Source: Osedax fenrisi (taxonomy: Eukaryota > Annelida > Polychaeta > Sabellida > Siboglinidae). Taken from it: a DNA stretch of 64,000 nucleotides. Below are positions 12,194-23,794 of the stretch, one piece after another. The translations under genes were made by a program, and so were the position numbers. Location of the stretch: positions 87,104,533 to 87,168,532 of the forward strand of contig OZ025242.1 in the NCBI GenBank assembly GCA_964019155.1, in the 5' to 3' direction. Numbering within the stretch: position 1 is the first letter of the stretch; each line of letters opens with the position of its first letter. The notes beneath the pieces were generated by a model. It was not told the DNA's origin. It did not search any database and worked only from the letters and a program-made list of their open reading frames with translations.

Positions 12194-12453
12194 CAGTGGT
12201 TCCCAACCTTTTTTCACCATGACCCTTTTTTTGATAATTCTAAATTAAAAAATATACCATGACCCAATACACAATTTTATTTTTTTATTTTGTTATTAAT
12301 AAACTTCAGTTAAATGATAGATTTGTATTTAAACTGTATCTAAAACACGAGCATTTTTTTTTTAATAATTTTTTTTTAGAAATTAGCTCATGACCCAAAC
12401 AAAAAACCCAATCGCCCGATTTTGGGTCATGACCCATAGGTTGGGAACCACTG
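12194..12453. mobile_element. Non-autonomous hAT element (MITE), 260 bp
   Basis: Its terminal inverted repeats are CAGTGGTTCCCAACCTT at 12194 and AGGTTGGGAACCACTG ending at 12453. The CAGTGGTTCCCAACC form is classic for animal hAT elements. The flanking octamers CTAAAGAC and CTATAGAG match at six of eight positions, consistent with a mutated 8-bp duplication. Inside are further inverted words, CATGACCC/GGGTCATG, also seen in the hAT at 19841. No coding capacity. Confidence 0.88.
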
Positions 12454-13828
12454 CTATAGAGGTCTATAGTATATACGTGTGTATCATTTCACTACTTGAA
12501 TTGTAGGTTATCCTTGTCTCGTGCTCTGTGACAAGTATCCATGATACAACTGGGGTGATGTTTAAGCGAGAATAACGTAACCTCTATATGTACTACTTAA
12601 AGAAGTGAATATTTGCAATGGTATACGAAACAATGGCGGTTATTAGGTCACGTGTCATGGTACGTAATAACAACACGTGTACATCATGTGTTATAGGGGA
12701 TACACAGTACATATGACTCATAGGCAATGCACGAGTGGAAGATGGTGGTTATTACATATTTATTGTTTTCTTTCGAATATAATCTTTGAAACTTTGACCT
12801 CTGCTTGTACTTGTACTATGATCTATATAAATCATTAATTATACTCGTTGTTGATCGTTCATTCTATTGTCGTTGTTTTAGTCAATTTGTTTTATTTTAT
12901 ACAACTAAATTTTACATTGTGGCTATACATATATCATCAATATAACTACCATAAACTACGTTTATGTTTATATAATTACCTTACTACCTATGTTACTACC
13001 TATATAACTACCTATATAACTACCTTACCGTTTAAATCTGACCTTTATTACTATTACTACTTATTCTTAGATATTTAACATATTAATACATAGTAATATA
13101 TACTCTATCGATCAATGTGATGTCAACGTTAAGCTAATATAGGTCCTCCATCTATAGGTACCATGATTCCTATAGATGCAACTATACCATATATGGTATG
13201 GGACGTACTTCTCATAAGAGGGTATCCCACTACCAGTATTTCGGGAAATAATTTCCGGAAATGTTTGCCAGAAAGTGATATGTCCCCCCTACTTTAAAAT
13301 CTAGGATGACCTCCTATGTATTGGTCCCTCCCCCACTTTTACCACACAATTTAATTAGATCGGTTGGTCCCTCCTACGTACAAACCATCGTTCCAGCGCC
13401 TCTAGTGCAGTACACTTATCGGTCTAGGTACTTATTTATATTTAATTTACAAAATATAAATTCATTTCTATCGCGAATTACGTTTGCCTATTAATTAATA
13501 CCATTATATAAATAGTATATAGTTTATAATAATATATTATATTATAATAACGATAAATGATTTATCGGTATGATATATACGTATAATTATATTAGTTAGC
13601 TAAATATTCCGAACGAAAACATTTAATTATATTTGTTAATTCTAGATATATTATAATCATATTTAATAACGGGCCTATTACAATTGACCTATAGGTTGAC
13701 CTACTAGAACACGTGGGATAATTAAGTTACTGTAAATACCGTGTAATTATTACCAATTTATTGGAAGTAAGGAATGCTAAAGCAATTCAAAAGTACACAC
13801 ACACTTAACGATGTTACTACGCGTGTCT
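12454..13828. other. Gene-free sequence
   Basis: No gene recognised. ACTACCTATATA repeats occur at about 12985-13020. Frames of 62-76 codons here are low complexity or lack any conserved pattern. A C-rich TGTCCCCCCTAC lies near 13280 and CACGTG sites occur at about 12650 and 13713. Confidence 0.5.
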
Positions 13829-13925
13829 ATATACGGACAAACTGTATACGGACACACTATATACGGACAAACTGTATACGGACACACTATATACGGACAA
13901 ACTGTATATATATAGTGTGTCCGTA
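13829..13925. repeat. Tandem repeat of about 32 bp ending in an inverted copy
   Basis: Two and a half units of ATACGGACAAACTGTATACG-GACACACTAT, followed by TATATATAGTGTGTCCGTA, which is the inverted complement of the unit end. The whole can fold on itself. The 67-codon frame over it is a repeat artefact. Confidence 0.8.
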
Positions 13926-14302
13926 CCGATCGATTACTGGTAGGACATCCAACTTAACTATCACTATCATATCGTAGAGTGATGCGATATATTGACGTAT
14001 AATGCACACGGTGTGTCGAGCAATAACACGTGATACCGGATTCTCGTATAAGTACGTAATGGGAGTGAATACCGGTGTAGGCTGACTAACAGATTACTAA
14101 ATCACTCCGGGGGAGGGGTATTGATGAATCATTGAATACCTACGCGCTACAGAGATAACTGGCGAGGGGTTTAGATAGAAAGTCGACCAGTAGAATGTAT
14201 GTGTTCCTCCTTCTCGTGCTACGATATTAACGGAGTCCTGTAGACACTAGTTACTATCATATTTCAATTAATACAGCGTGTTACGGGTGTGTGAGTTGTA
14301 GC
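13926..14302. other. Unique sequence with no feature
   Basis: Moderately GC-rich with CpGs and one TGACGTAT and one CACGTG motif; nothing further supported. Confidence 0.45.
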
Positions 14303-14390
14303 TGGACAGATGGACAGTAGGTCAGATGGTCAGATGTACAGTTGGTCAGTTGTTCAGATGGACAGTTGAACAGTTGGACGGTCAGTTGAT
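14303..14390. repeat. Minisatellite of 9-10 bp units (GGACAGATGG-like)
   Basis: Ten or so degenerate units of GGWCAGWTGG repeat in tandem; the inverted form (CATCTGTCAAACTGTCC) follows at about 14414-14430. Confidence 0.85.
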
Positions 14391-14655
14391 TCATCGCGGA
14401 ATCCTGCTGTTCATCTGTCAAACTGTCCATACTACAAAAACCACACCCAAGTGAAATTAACTTCTTTGACTAGCTTAATAAATCAAACACGCAAAAGATG
14501 CCTAAGCTCTGAGATTTTATTTTATATTTTTATAAAGATATTTATTGTTTTGTTTACTACATATATAACTTTCCTTTGATTATGTCGTTTTACTGTATAC
14601 AGTACTATAGTACTATAATAACGTTATTATATCTTACCCTAATTATGTGTGCTTA

Positions 14656-14705
14656 TCTATAGGTGATATATCATATACTATAGTATATGATATATCACCT
14701 ATAGA
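14656..14705. repeat. 50-bp perfect palindrome
   Basis: The left arm 14656-14680 (TCTATAGGTGATATATCATA then TACTA) is matched without error by 14681-14705. It lies six bases before the SINE copy 2 head. No direct repeats flank it, so transposon origin is not shown. It could extrude as a cruciform. Confidence 0.9.
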
Positions 14706-14710
14706 GGTAT

Positions 14711-14997
14711 ACCTTGATGGCTCAGTTGGTTAAGGCGTCAGACACACAAGCAGTAGGACGCGAGTTCAAGCCCCGTCCTGACCAATAAAATAGGTCTTAA
14801 CATAATATTTAGAAGTGATCTTATATAATTGTTTATACATAAATGATCGGCTTTCGTTAACACCACGGATGCCTTAACATGAGAACGGTTTCGAAGGGAC
14901 ATTAGAGCTATATCGTTATACGTGACAACTTCATCTAAGTTCCTGTATGGGATGAAAGGACTCCACCAAAATAACAATAATGATAACAATAACAATA
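14711..14997 (+). mobile_element. tRNA-derived SINE, copy 2
   Basis: Head with box A GATGGCTCAGTTGGTTAAGG near 14716 and box B GAGTTCAAGCC at 14763-14773. A body colinear with copies 1 and 3 follows, then ACTCCACC and the tail AATAACAATAATGATAACAA. Differences from copy 1 are scattered point changes. An 85-codon minus-strand frame across the body is not conserved in the other copies and is not a gene. Confidence 0.88.
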
Positions 14998-15117
14998 TAC
15001 CTATTGTCTATAGCCTATATATAGGCTATAGGTGACATATTACATGAGTGGAATGTTACCATGACACCAGATACATCCGGTAAGACCCCCGATCCATTGG
15101 TTACCTCATATAGACCA

Positions 15118-15184
15118 GTTAGTGGCATGATTATATCGGTTAGTGGCATGATTATATTAGTTAGTGGCATGATTATATTAGTTA
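15118..15184. repeat. Tandem repeat, 27-bp unit x 2.5
   Basis: GTTAGTGGCATGATTATAT followed by TAGTTA or CGGTTA, repeated head to tail. Short and isolated; not CRISPR-like because there are no distinct spacers. Confidence 0.85.
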
Positions 15185-15543
15185 GCGTACCGTATTCACA
15201 ACAGCCTCTCTGACATGCAGGTATCACACACTCGTGTTATAGCTCGACACCCTGTGTAATTCAATATTTATCTCTTCTATGGTTCCTATATAATTTTTTT
15301 TCCATTTTGTCGTTTAGTTTTGCTGCATCTATTATTTTTTATTAGATTATATTTTAATGAACACATTTATGTCATATTTATCGTTAATAGAACTATCATA
15401 AACCATCTTTCTATCTATACATTTAATTCTATCCTATATTACTCATACATTATTAGTAATAATACCCATTCTTAGATATTTAATAACATTTATAATGTGT
15501 AATACATAGAACCTATATGTTATATACGAATATACGATTAATA

Positions 15544-15576
<33 letters not shown>

Positions 15577-16311
15577 CGAATATACAATTAGTAACTATAA
15601 TGTTATTAGGCAATATAAATTAAGTACATTTATATATATATATATGTACCAATTATATGATTAATAAACTAAATAAAATGAAAACAGGATGTCGCTTAAG
15701 TATAGCTGTCATCAATACGCGACGTACTATGCGGCTGCTGATGATGACGACACGAGTCTATTTATAGAATCGGCGTGTTGCTTACGCATATTAAAATAAT
15801 CGTGTCAAGTGGTCACTGGTCATAAGTTATGACTCATAACTCTATAACTCTATAACCCTACTATTGAAACAATTGTATTGTTGCTCATCTATCATTACCC
15901 ACGACCCCATTACTTGCAATATATGCACACACCTATATATATATAGTATATATTATATACTATATATTTACCTATACCTATACCTATACCTATATATAGG
16001 AATATGTATAGGTATATATATAGTATATAATAGATACTATATATATAGATATGTGTATACGTGATAAGCATTATACGTTGTCAAGCCACATAAATATCTT
16101 CATCACTTAAGCTTACCGGTGATTTATCATGAGATGAGGATATAGGACTAAGCTATAACCTACATCGTTATAAAGTACACAGTTAAATATGAGCTGGGTT
16201 AGTCTATATATATATATACATATTATATTCTATATATTATTGTATATAAACAATACATTATCCATTGTTTTAAATCTATAAATATTATTCTATTTAAACA
16301 TTTTTATTGGA

Positions 16312-16345
<34 letters not shown>

Positions 16346-16868
16346 GTATACTTGTTAGTGCATGTAATGATGATGATGTTATATTGTTTATAGCATATAG
16401 GCTATCTGGGTTATTGTTTAATGGGGAGACGCGTGTCGAATTAAAGTATGACTTTCCCATAGTTTATTATTAATATAAATCTTGAACATAGCAATTTAAA
16501 AAATGTAAATTATTTGGATAAAAATAAAGTATTTTACGAGATTAAGTAATAACATTTAAGGATAACACAAATGTAATTAAAATTATAAAAATATTTAATA
16601 CATTGGTCAAATATTTCTGATCAATTATGTAATATTATATAGGTGTATTATATATGTTGTCAATTAACTAATGTTATTTATTGATAATATATTAATATTA
16701 TCATATATATATATAGGTAAAAGAATATACGATATAAGAATATACCTATAGGTAAAAGAAAGTGTTATTAGAAAGTGCTAATAAAAGTGATACACTTAAA
16801 TGATTCTCAAAGCATTAAAGTTAAAATAATATCAAGTTACTAATATATTACTATTATATACTATTATA
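15185..16868. other. Gene-free AT-rich sequence with TA tracts
   Basis: TA tracts at about 15549-15575, 15633-15645 and 16312-16340, and an ACCTATACCTATACC repeat at about 15970-15996 whose inverted complement follows. Frames in this part consist of Tyr-Ile/Leu repeats. No gene seen. Confidence 0.6.
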
Positions 16869-16870
16869 TA

Positions 16871-17782
16871 GGGGAAAGTAACCGAATACGGACAGTGCCC
16901 GAATACGGACTCTCTCGGTATCTCAGGAACCATAAATCCTACAACAAAAATTTTAATGAATAATATATTCATAATTATATAAATAGTTTACAAAATTATT
17001 TTTTAATTTTTTAATTATTCAAAATATTGCTGATATATACAATAAACTGATTGTTTTAATACGTTTTTAAATTTATGAAAAAAAAATCAACTTAAAACCT
17101 TCTCAAGAATATACAAATGTATCAATATTAAATATAATAAATATAAATATATTAACACTATATTATTAAAAAATAAAGCATTCTAAAATTATATATAACA
17201 TTTCTATATTTGTTATCAAATATTCAATAAGTTATAAGCATATATCTAGAGGGCATATAAGTCACTAATACGGACACTATATAGTCTTAATACGGACACC
17301 CTATAACCAATCAGCGCCCAGCGGTTGAACTATACTGATTTTCATAAAAATAGCGTGCGTTTTAATATTAATACCACCAATAAAGCTAAATCTAAAATTT
17401 GTATTATTTAGATACTTAAATTGTATTATTAATTAAAAAAATAATAAAAATAAATATATATTAACTAATTAAATTAAAATAAATTGTTCATAAAATTAAT
17501 TATAAATAATGTAATTGTAATTTGTCTGATTGATTCATAAATAATATATAGTTTATTTAGTGGTATATAGGTTGTCCGTATTATAACACAGGTTTATCCG
17601 TATTCGGTACCCATGTCATATACCCGTTATCTATGGAATTAAAGATTAAATAAAATTTTTAAATCACAATAATATCTATAATCATATAATATTAATGTAT
17701 TGTAATTTTTGAATAACAATAATGAGTCATAAAATACTAAGACTATTTATTGTTAAAGTGTCCGTATTAGGTTACTTTCTCC
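16871..17782 (+). mobile_element. TA-flanked non-coding element, CCGAATACGGAC family, copy A
   Basis: Ends GGGGAAAGTAACCGAATACG and, inverted, GGAGAAAGTAACCTAATACG, each next to TA (16869-16870 and 17783-17784). The word TAATACGGACA or CCGAATACGGAC occurs in four clusters: at both ends, near 17265-17300 and, inverted, near 17573-17612. GGTATCTCAGGAACCATAA follows the left end. No coding capacity. TA duplication and reiterated words suggest a mariner/pogo-type transposase; that assignment is inference. Copy B (25825-26765) is the same element in reverse and copy C (24492-24720) its right quarter. Confidence 0.75.
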
Positions 17783-17904
17783 TACTAATGTATGACTATA
17801 ACTATATTTGTAATATATACCTACATACCATGGTCTATAATAGTGCACTTAATTCAAACTTAACCGACTTTTTATAACTACTTTATAAAATGTCCAATTG
17901 ATAA

Positions 17905-19840
17905 CAATATAATAATACTTAGTGATTTCAATATAAAGATGAATTTAATAACTACACACGATTCTATTGCATTCAATAAAATATTAAGCTCATTAAATCA
18001 GAAAACAACACAATAAATTCCCAACTCACATACTAGGAAACAGACTCGACCTCATATTGACTTTACAATACTCTACGATCTCATATAATATAAACACAAT
18101 CACTAATACCATATCTGATCATTATAAGATAAAAGCAAAATAAACTTCCAAAAAAACTATACTGATAACAAAAAATTGATTAAATATATATATCTATAGA
18201 TCACTTTCACAAATCAACTACAACAAATTTAAATTTGATTTTACAAATACTTATTGTTTTCAAAATATAACAAACTTCAATGATTCATTAACTTCACTAA
18301 TTAATTGTTATGCACTAATCAAAAATAAACTATTACAAATAGAACTAACACACCCTGGTAAAAAAATCTCTAAATGTTCTAAAAATAATCCCAGGAAAAT
18401 AGAAAAACACTATAAATTTAATAATTATACTGATAATTTGAATAGATTTATAATATTAAGGTCACCTTATCGACATGAATTAATAACTTATAATTATTTA
18501 TACTAAAAAAATTAACTACTCACGTGTATTAATAATCTTAATTAATTTAATTAACTTAATATATTAAAAATTATAAGAAAAACTTTCAAAATCACATAAA
18601 TCTATTATACAAAAATACTAAAACCGATATTCCATTTACTCTAGAAGATTTCTCAAACTGTTTTACTTCTAAAATCATTGATATATGATAAAAGTAGAAA
18701 TAAATATCACGAAACTATCCAACAATAACCCATATACTTATAATCAACCACTTAATGACTGTACCCAACTATCCAATGTTAGACACCCTACTGATGACTA
18801 TATTTCTATGCTTATCAAGCAAAATAATATATCTTCAATACTTGATCCCGTCCCCATAACTGTACTTAAAACTATTAATCATTTCATAATTCCAATAATA
18901 CGACAATTACTTACCAACTGTAAAACGAATACAATACCACCATATTTCAAACAAGCCCCCATAACTCCTAGAATAAAGAAAAGTAATATGGATATTATTA
19001 TGCTATCAAATTTTCTAGTACTGAAACAGCTCAACTCTACGTTACTGATAACCTCCTATATAATATTGATAATAATACTCCTACGCAAATAATTCTCCTT
19101 GACTTACCTTCTGCCTTTGATACAATATACCACAATATACTTTAAACAGACTACAACTACTAAACATTAACAACGATGCATTCAATCTACTGAAAGACTA
19201 CATTACCAACCGATCTTACACCATAAAACCCTAATCCATATCTCCCAATAAACACCTTTTACTTGGAGTGCTACAAGGTACTATTCTTGATTGCTTGGTG
19301 TATTCCTTATATATCACTCCTATATCTAGAATATTTCTAAATTATTCTGAAATCATATATAATTTATATGCTGATGATATTATTGTTATGTCCTAATAAA
19401 TAATGGTATCATTGATTTACGTAATTGGAAGACAACTATAGTTGTAGTAATTATAATTACTTATTTCTTAACTGAAATGAAACTACATCGTTAAACATTT
19501 CTAATATATTATCTCACTTTCCCACAATATATTTAGATGACACTATAATATCTCCACAACAATCTAACAAATATTTAGGAGTAACACTAGCAAACGACTT
19601 AACTATGAATACATATATTAATTTAATAGTTCAATCAATGACTACTCACATTATTAAACTATGCAAAATAAGGAAATATCTACAATCTAAAACAGTCTAT
19701 TAGCGAATGCTTTAATTTTTCCAGACTTGTCTACTGCTCTACTTTACTTAATAACTCGACTAAAATACAACTACTATAACTAGAAAGAATTATAACTCGA
19801 CTTATTTTTATAAAACGGAAATTTTATAGATTCTCTAGAG
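17905..19840 (+). pseudogene. LINE ORF2 remnant (endonuclease end and reverse transcriptase)
   Basis: Translation in shifting frames shows the landmarks of an L2/CR1-type ORF2 in order. They are an SDFNIK segment of the endonuclease (about 17917), TRKQTR followed by an LDLI-like stretch, SILDPVPITVLK (about 18835, inside the 135-codon open segment 18685-19092), LLDLPSAFDTIYHNIL (about 19098; family form LLDLSAAFDTVDH), LGVLQGTIL (about 19265; GVPQGSVL), NLYADDIIVMS with the catalytic YADD (about 19366), and KYLGVTLANDLTMNTYI (about 19570). Many stops and frameshifts make it dead. The 3' part of the frame continues at 21544. Confidence 0.85.
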
Positions 19841-21535
19841 CAGGGGTTCTTAAACTATTGGTCATGACCCAAAAAAGGGCCATAGGTGTTTTTCAAAGGG
19901 TCATGGGGTTTTTTATTAATAATATTAAATTTTAAAAAGAAGATTTCTCTGAAAATTCCGTGTAATAGTAAATCTCAATTAGTATTATTATTGGTGAAGA
20001 ATTACATTCTCAATATTTAAATGATATGTTTAGAATCAAGTCAGCTATTCGACGAGTTAAATTTTCCTGCGAGCCAAAACAAGTAGCAATTATAAGATTT
20101 CCTCTATAGAGCATTACGCCCCTCTATTGAGTTTTTCAAGTTTAAAAAAACTCAACTTAAATGATAATGTTTGGACAATGATTCAAGTGTAATGTTTCAA
20201 TCAAGTAACGTTACAAGAGCATCCTATGAAATAGCGCTTCTTATTTCCAATCAAAAAGCATACACAATAGGAGAAACTGTATTGACACCCTATGGTTTCA
20301 TTGTATAATTAAAACTGCCAAATTGCTTTTGGAATAGAAATATGTATCTAATTGAGTCAGATTAGTTTATCCAATGATACAATTAAAATAGAATTGATTA
20401 AATGTCAGAAGACATTAAATTACAAGTAATAAAAAACATTAGAATCTCACTTTTTTTTTTTTACAACTCGATGAATATATATATATTTCTCACATCTCAC
20501 AATGTACGTTACATTCGCGATAGCAAAGTTGAAGAAGAATTTATATTTTGTAACCTTTAAAAACAACGACAGAGGCTATTGATATACCTTATCTTACCAG
20601 GTCGAGCTTGCTCGGCATTAAATTATTGATATAATGAACATATTTTCAGAATATTTCGAAAAAGAAGAACTATCTTGGTCAGCATTAACTGGTGTATGCT
20701 CAGATGGAGCTCCAGCAATGCTAGGATTAAAATCAAGATTTGCTACTTTAGTAAAAAAGAAGAATCCAGATATCACTATAATTATATATTGCATGATTCA
20801 TCGAGAAGCTTTAGCGTCGAAAACTCTTCCTATTAATATGAAATCGGTTTACAAACATCAAAATGGTTAATTTTATTTTAAAAAGTGCACTTAATACACG
20901 TATTTTTCGGCTTTTATGTCAAGAGTTGAATTCTACTAACAAGGACCTTCTTTATTATACGGCTGTCAGATGGTTGTCGAAAGGTAATGTTATAGCACAT
21001 GTATTTGAGCTCATGGATTAATTAAAAATCCATTTTTAATCTCAAGGTAAAAGTACAGAACATCCGTTTATTATAATTATGGATTCATACATTTCCTATT
21101 CCTGAGGAAATGGAAAACAAATTTCTTAGTTTAGTAAATAATACATCCATGAAAAATGTATTCAAACAAGAAGAAAACATATCAGATTTCTGGACAACGA
21201 TATCTTCACAATATCCAAAATAGGCAGAACAAGTGCATGCGAATACTTTTACTATTGTCATCAACGTATTTATGCGGAAAAGGATTTTCTACATTATTGA
21301 ATATAAAATCAAAAGCTAGAAATAAACATTAAGCAGAATGAGAACTGATATGCATTTCAAGCAAGACTTTGCCGAATATTTCAAATTTAGTATATACAAA
21401 AACAAAGTCACAAATCATGAATGATTCAACGAATATTTTAAGCAAATCTGTTTTTTATTTTCAAAATAATTGTGGGTAATAGTAACATTTTATTTTATGA
21501 AAAGGGTCATGACAAAAAAAGTTTAAGAACCCCTG
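19841..21535 (+). mobile_element. hAT transposon with perfect 8-bp target duplication
   Basis: The terminal inverted repeats are CAGGGGTTCTTAAACT at 19841 and AGTTTAAGAACCCCTG ending at 21535. They are flanked by CTCTAGAG at 19833-19840 and 21536-21543, an exact 8-bp duplication as required for hAT. It lies inside the LINE at 17820-22115, so it is younger than that LINE. Subterminal words GGTCATGACCC and GGGTCATGAC are shared with the hAT MITE at 12194. Confidence 0.95.
20060..21430 (+). pseudogene. hAT transposase remnant (FAM200/ZBED5/SCAND3-like)
   Basis: The open segment 20634-20870 (78 codons) contains LTGVCSDGAPAMLGLKSRF, then a short Lys-rich stretch and CMIHREALASKTLP. This is the DDE-core signature of the Buster-like hAT transposases domesticated in vertebrates as FAM200, ZBED5 and SCAND3. 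Upstream, in other frames, YEIALLISNQKAYTIGETV and a LKTTTEAIDI-like stretch are visible. Downstream at about 21255 comes STYLCGKGFSTLLNIKSKAR, the start of the hAT C-terminal dimerisation region. Multiple stops and frameshifts separate these pieces, so the gene is inactive. Its N-terminal zinc-finger part is not recognisable. Confidence 0.88.
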
Positions 21536-21543
21536 CTCTAGAG

Positions 21544-21900
21544 CGATGCATTAGCTAATTCATCGCTAATGTCTTCTCTAAAATGTTACCAATCGACTTA
21601 CGAATTAAAACAAGATTTAATAAATAATACAAACTGTTAATGACAAAATATACTCCAACATAATTAACAGACCTACTATAGTATGTATGCATTTAAAAAC
21701 TTCTATGCTACCAATAAGAAACTCCAACTCAAAGATCCTTACGCTACCTACCATCAACAGAAAACAACATGGTTGAAGAGCGTTTCGGTATATGACTGCA
21801 TCTATAGATGCATATACGTGAAACAACCTTACATACGATATACGGAAATCAACTAAACATCGAAGAAGCGATGCCCTTAAATACTACCTTACGTAACATG
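21544..21900 (+). pseudogene. LINE ORF2 remnant, C-terminal part after the hAT insertion
   Basis: After the right CTCTAGAG copy the LINE frame resumes: SLMSSLKCYQSTYELKQ corresponds to the family motif LHWLPIxxRIxFK in the thumb/connection region, followed by decayed sequence to about 21900 and the 3' UTR. This part shows only fragments of the usual C-terminus. Confidence 0.65.
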
Positions 21901-22115
21901 TCTTTATTTAACTTATTACACGTTTTTCTTTTATTCTTTTTATCGAGATAATATGCTGTATGTAATATATATATATATGCTTATCCTTTCTATTTTTGTT
22001 TTTCGTTATACTATTACTCCCGCACTATTATTTCTATTGTTATATATATATTCGAGAATAGCGCTTGCTATTATATTTATGTATAATAAATCATTATCAT
22101 CATCACATATATATA

Positions 22116-22353
22116 CTATCACGTGATCTAAATAATACGATATTACTGGTTAAAATAACTATATAGTAACACAATTTTCAAATAATTATATCTAGATTAT
22201 TTTTTCTAAAACTTAAAATGTATTTTCTAAGTTACTTGTTTTTGCATACATACATATATATATATAAGAGGCTAGCGGTTGCGGATACCTTTAATGAGGT
22301 GGTCAGTGGTCACTGGTCAGTTAATACCCTGTAGGTATACCTAATATGTATTA

Positions 22354-22395
<42 letters not shown>

Positions 22396-22539
22396 AAGTT
22401 GTAGGTTGTATAAATATAAATATTTATTTGATTGTAATGTTACTTACAACAATTAATTATATAATATTTAGTATTCCATTTATTTATTTTTATTATATTT
22501 ATTTATTTATCATTCGTTTTAATATAATTGTTTATATAC
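22116..22539. other. AT-rich sequence with a (TA)n tract
   Basis: TCACGTGA at about 22120, a TA tract at 22351-22392, and GGTGGTCAGTGGTCACTGGTCAG near 22299. No gene seen. Confidence 0.6.
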
Positions 22540-22587
22540 ACTCTCGAGAATTATAATAGCGTTCGCTATTATATTATTGTATCTAAT

Positions 22588-22618
<31 letters not shown>

Positions 22619-22620
22619 AT
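22540..22620 (+). mobile_element. LINE 3' tail fragment with (ATC)n
   Basis: CTCGAGAATTATAATAGCG-TTCGCTATTAT, then TAATAAATC and ten ATC units. It is the same 3' end as the LINE ending at 22106 (TTCGAGAATAGCGCTTGCTATTAT, AATAAATCATTATCATCATC), so it is a second, very short 5'-truncated copy. Confidence 0.75.
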
Positions 22621-23421
22621 ATAAATTACAAATATATATATATATATAGGTGTTCTACTATTAAATAGTAGACTAATATATGTCAGTTCATCTACAGTTC
22701 ACTCTATATCACTTCATCACATTTGTTATAAATTCATTTTAGTCTCGATAGTGCAAAATAGTTGATTTTACAGACATTTCATTTCTAGAAATATAACCGA
22801 AATCAGATCATATAATATTTATTAAGTTTATTTCAAAATAATATAAAATTCATGATCAAATTAAAATAATTAATCCTATTCAATTTTTACACATCTGATT
22901 TGTCCACGGTTATATCTGCATATTAACTATAACTTATAGTCTTTAAGCCTACTAGCTTATTATTCACGCCTTCCTACATATTTGTATTATAATATTAGAT
23001 ATCTTTCAAGGTAAATATTACTTTAAAATTGCATGGTGCATAATTGTAGGTATGATTATTATTAAGAATTATTAATATTATTTAGTAGGTAAATAGTAAA
23101 TATAAAAATAGTAAAAATTCCAATATATAACCTGTTATAATGATAGTTGTATTCTAATTTATGAAGTAATATTTAAATATTCTCTATGAATAATTGTAAA
23201 CACTATAATTAACACGTTAATTAATTGAATTGAACTACTAAAAGAATTGTGTAGAAATCTTATTTAAATTTAAATATTATAATAAATATTAAATTAAATC
23301 GTACATATATATTAATAAACTAATTTAATGATATATAATGTATAATACATATTGTATATCTAATATTGGTAACAAATATTTAATTTGTTATAATTAAATA
23401 AAATGTATCAAAAAATTCTTA
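22621..23421. other. Gene-free AT-rich sequence
   Basis: Nothing recognised. Low-complexity AT-rich DNA upstream (in genome order) of the tRNA gene. Confidence 0.6.
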
Positions 23422-23493
23422 AGCCTCCAATGAGGATTGAACTCATGACCTCTGGTTTACAAGACCAGCGCTCTACCACTGAGCTATAGAGGC
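23422..23493 (-). tRNA. tRNA-Thr (anticodon UGU)
   Basis: On the minus strand a complete 72-nt cloverleaf is present. The acceptor GCCTCTA pairs with TGGAGGC over seven pairs with one G-U. The D arm is GCTC/GAGC with loop AGTGGTA, the anticodon stem CTGGT/ACCAG, and the loop CTTGTAA gives anticodon TGT (reads ACA, threonine). The variable loop is AGGTC and the T arm ATGAG/CTCAT with loop TTCAATC. Discriminator base T, no CCA encoded, no intron. Box A TAGCTCAGTGG and box B GAGTTCAATCC are intact. It looks like a working RNA polymerase III gene; the plus-strand run TTCTTAAG shortly downstream on the plus side gives no clear poly-T terminator on the gene strand. Confidence 0.93.
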
Positions 23494-23794
23494 TTCTTCT
23501 TACAATATATGAATATAATATGATATTCATTTAATAATACAGATTTATGACACATTAATCAATAATTAGTTTATATTTAATTAATATTATATATATTATA
23601 TATATATATTTAATATATGTAAAATAATCATTATGTTACATTAACAATTAAACATATATAAACTATTTAAGATATTATTGATATTATTATAATAATTATA
23701 ATAATTAGGTTTTTATTCCTATTTAATTTTATAATATTATTATAATAATTATATTAAATATAATTATTATTATAATAATAATAATATTATTAAA
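23494..23794. other. AT-only sequence
   Basis: Almost pure A/T with many short ATAATTATAAT palindromes; no feature. Confidence 0.6.

Larger units (their letters stand above)
17820..22115 (+). mobile_element. Decayed L2/CR1-like LINE, split by a hAT element
   Basis: A 5'-truncated LINE runs from within the endonuclease domain to a 3' tail ending in AATAAATCATTATCATCATCA (about 22085-22106). The 1695-bp hAT at 19841-21535 interrupts it. The reading resumes in register on either side of the 8-bp duplication. Its 3' block CGAGAATAGCGCTTGCTATTAT is shared with the tail fragment at 22540-22620, so both belong to one family. Confidence 0.8.

Noticed and set aside
15000..15033. Short palindrome CTATAGCCTATATATAGGCTATAG as a separate insertion
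   Set aside because: Only 24 bp, largely TA-rich and without flanking direct repeats; not better than chance in this DNA.
15118..15184. CRISPR-like direct repeats
   Set aside because: Repeats are head to tail with no unique spacers, in a eukaryotic sequence.
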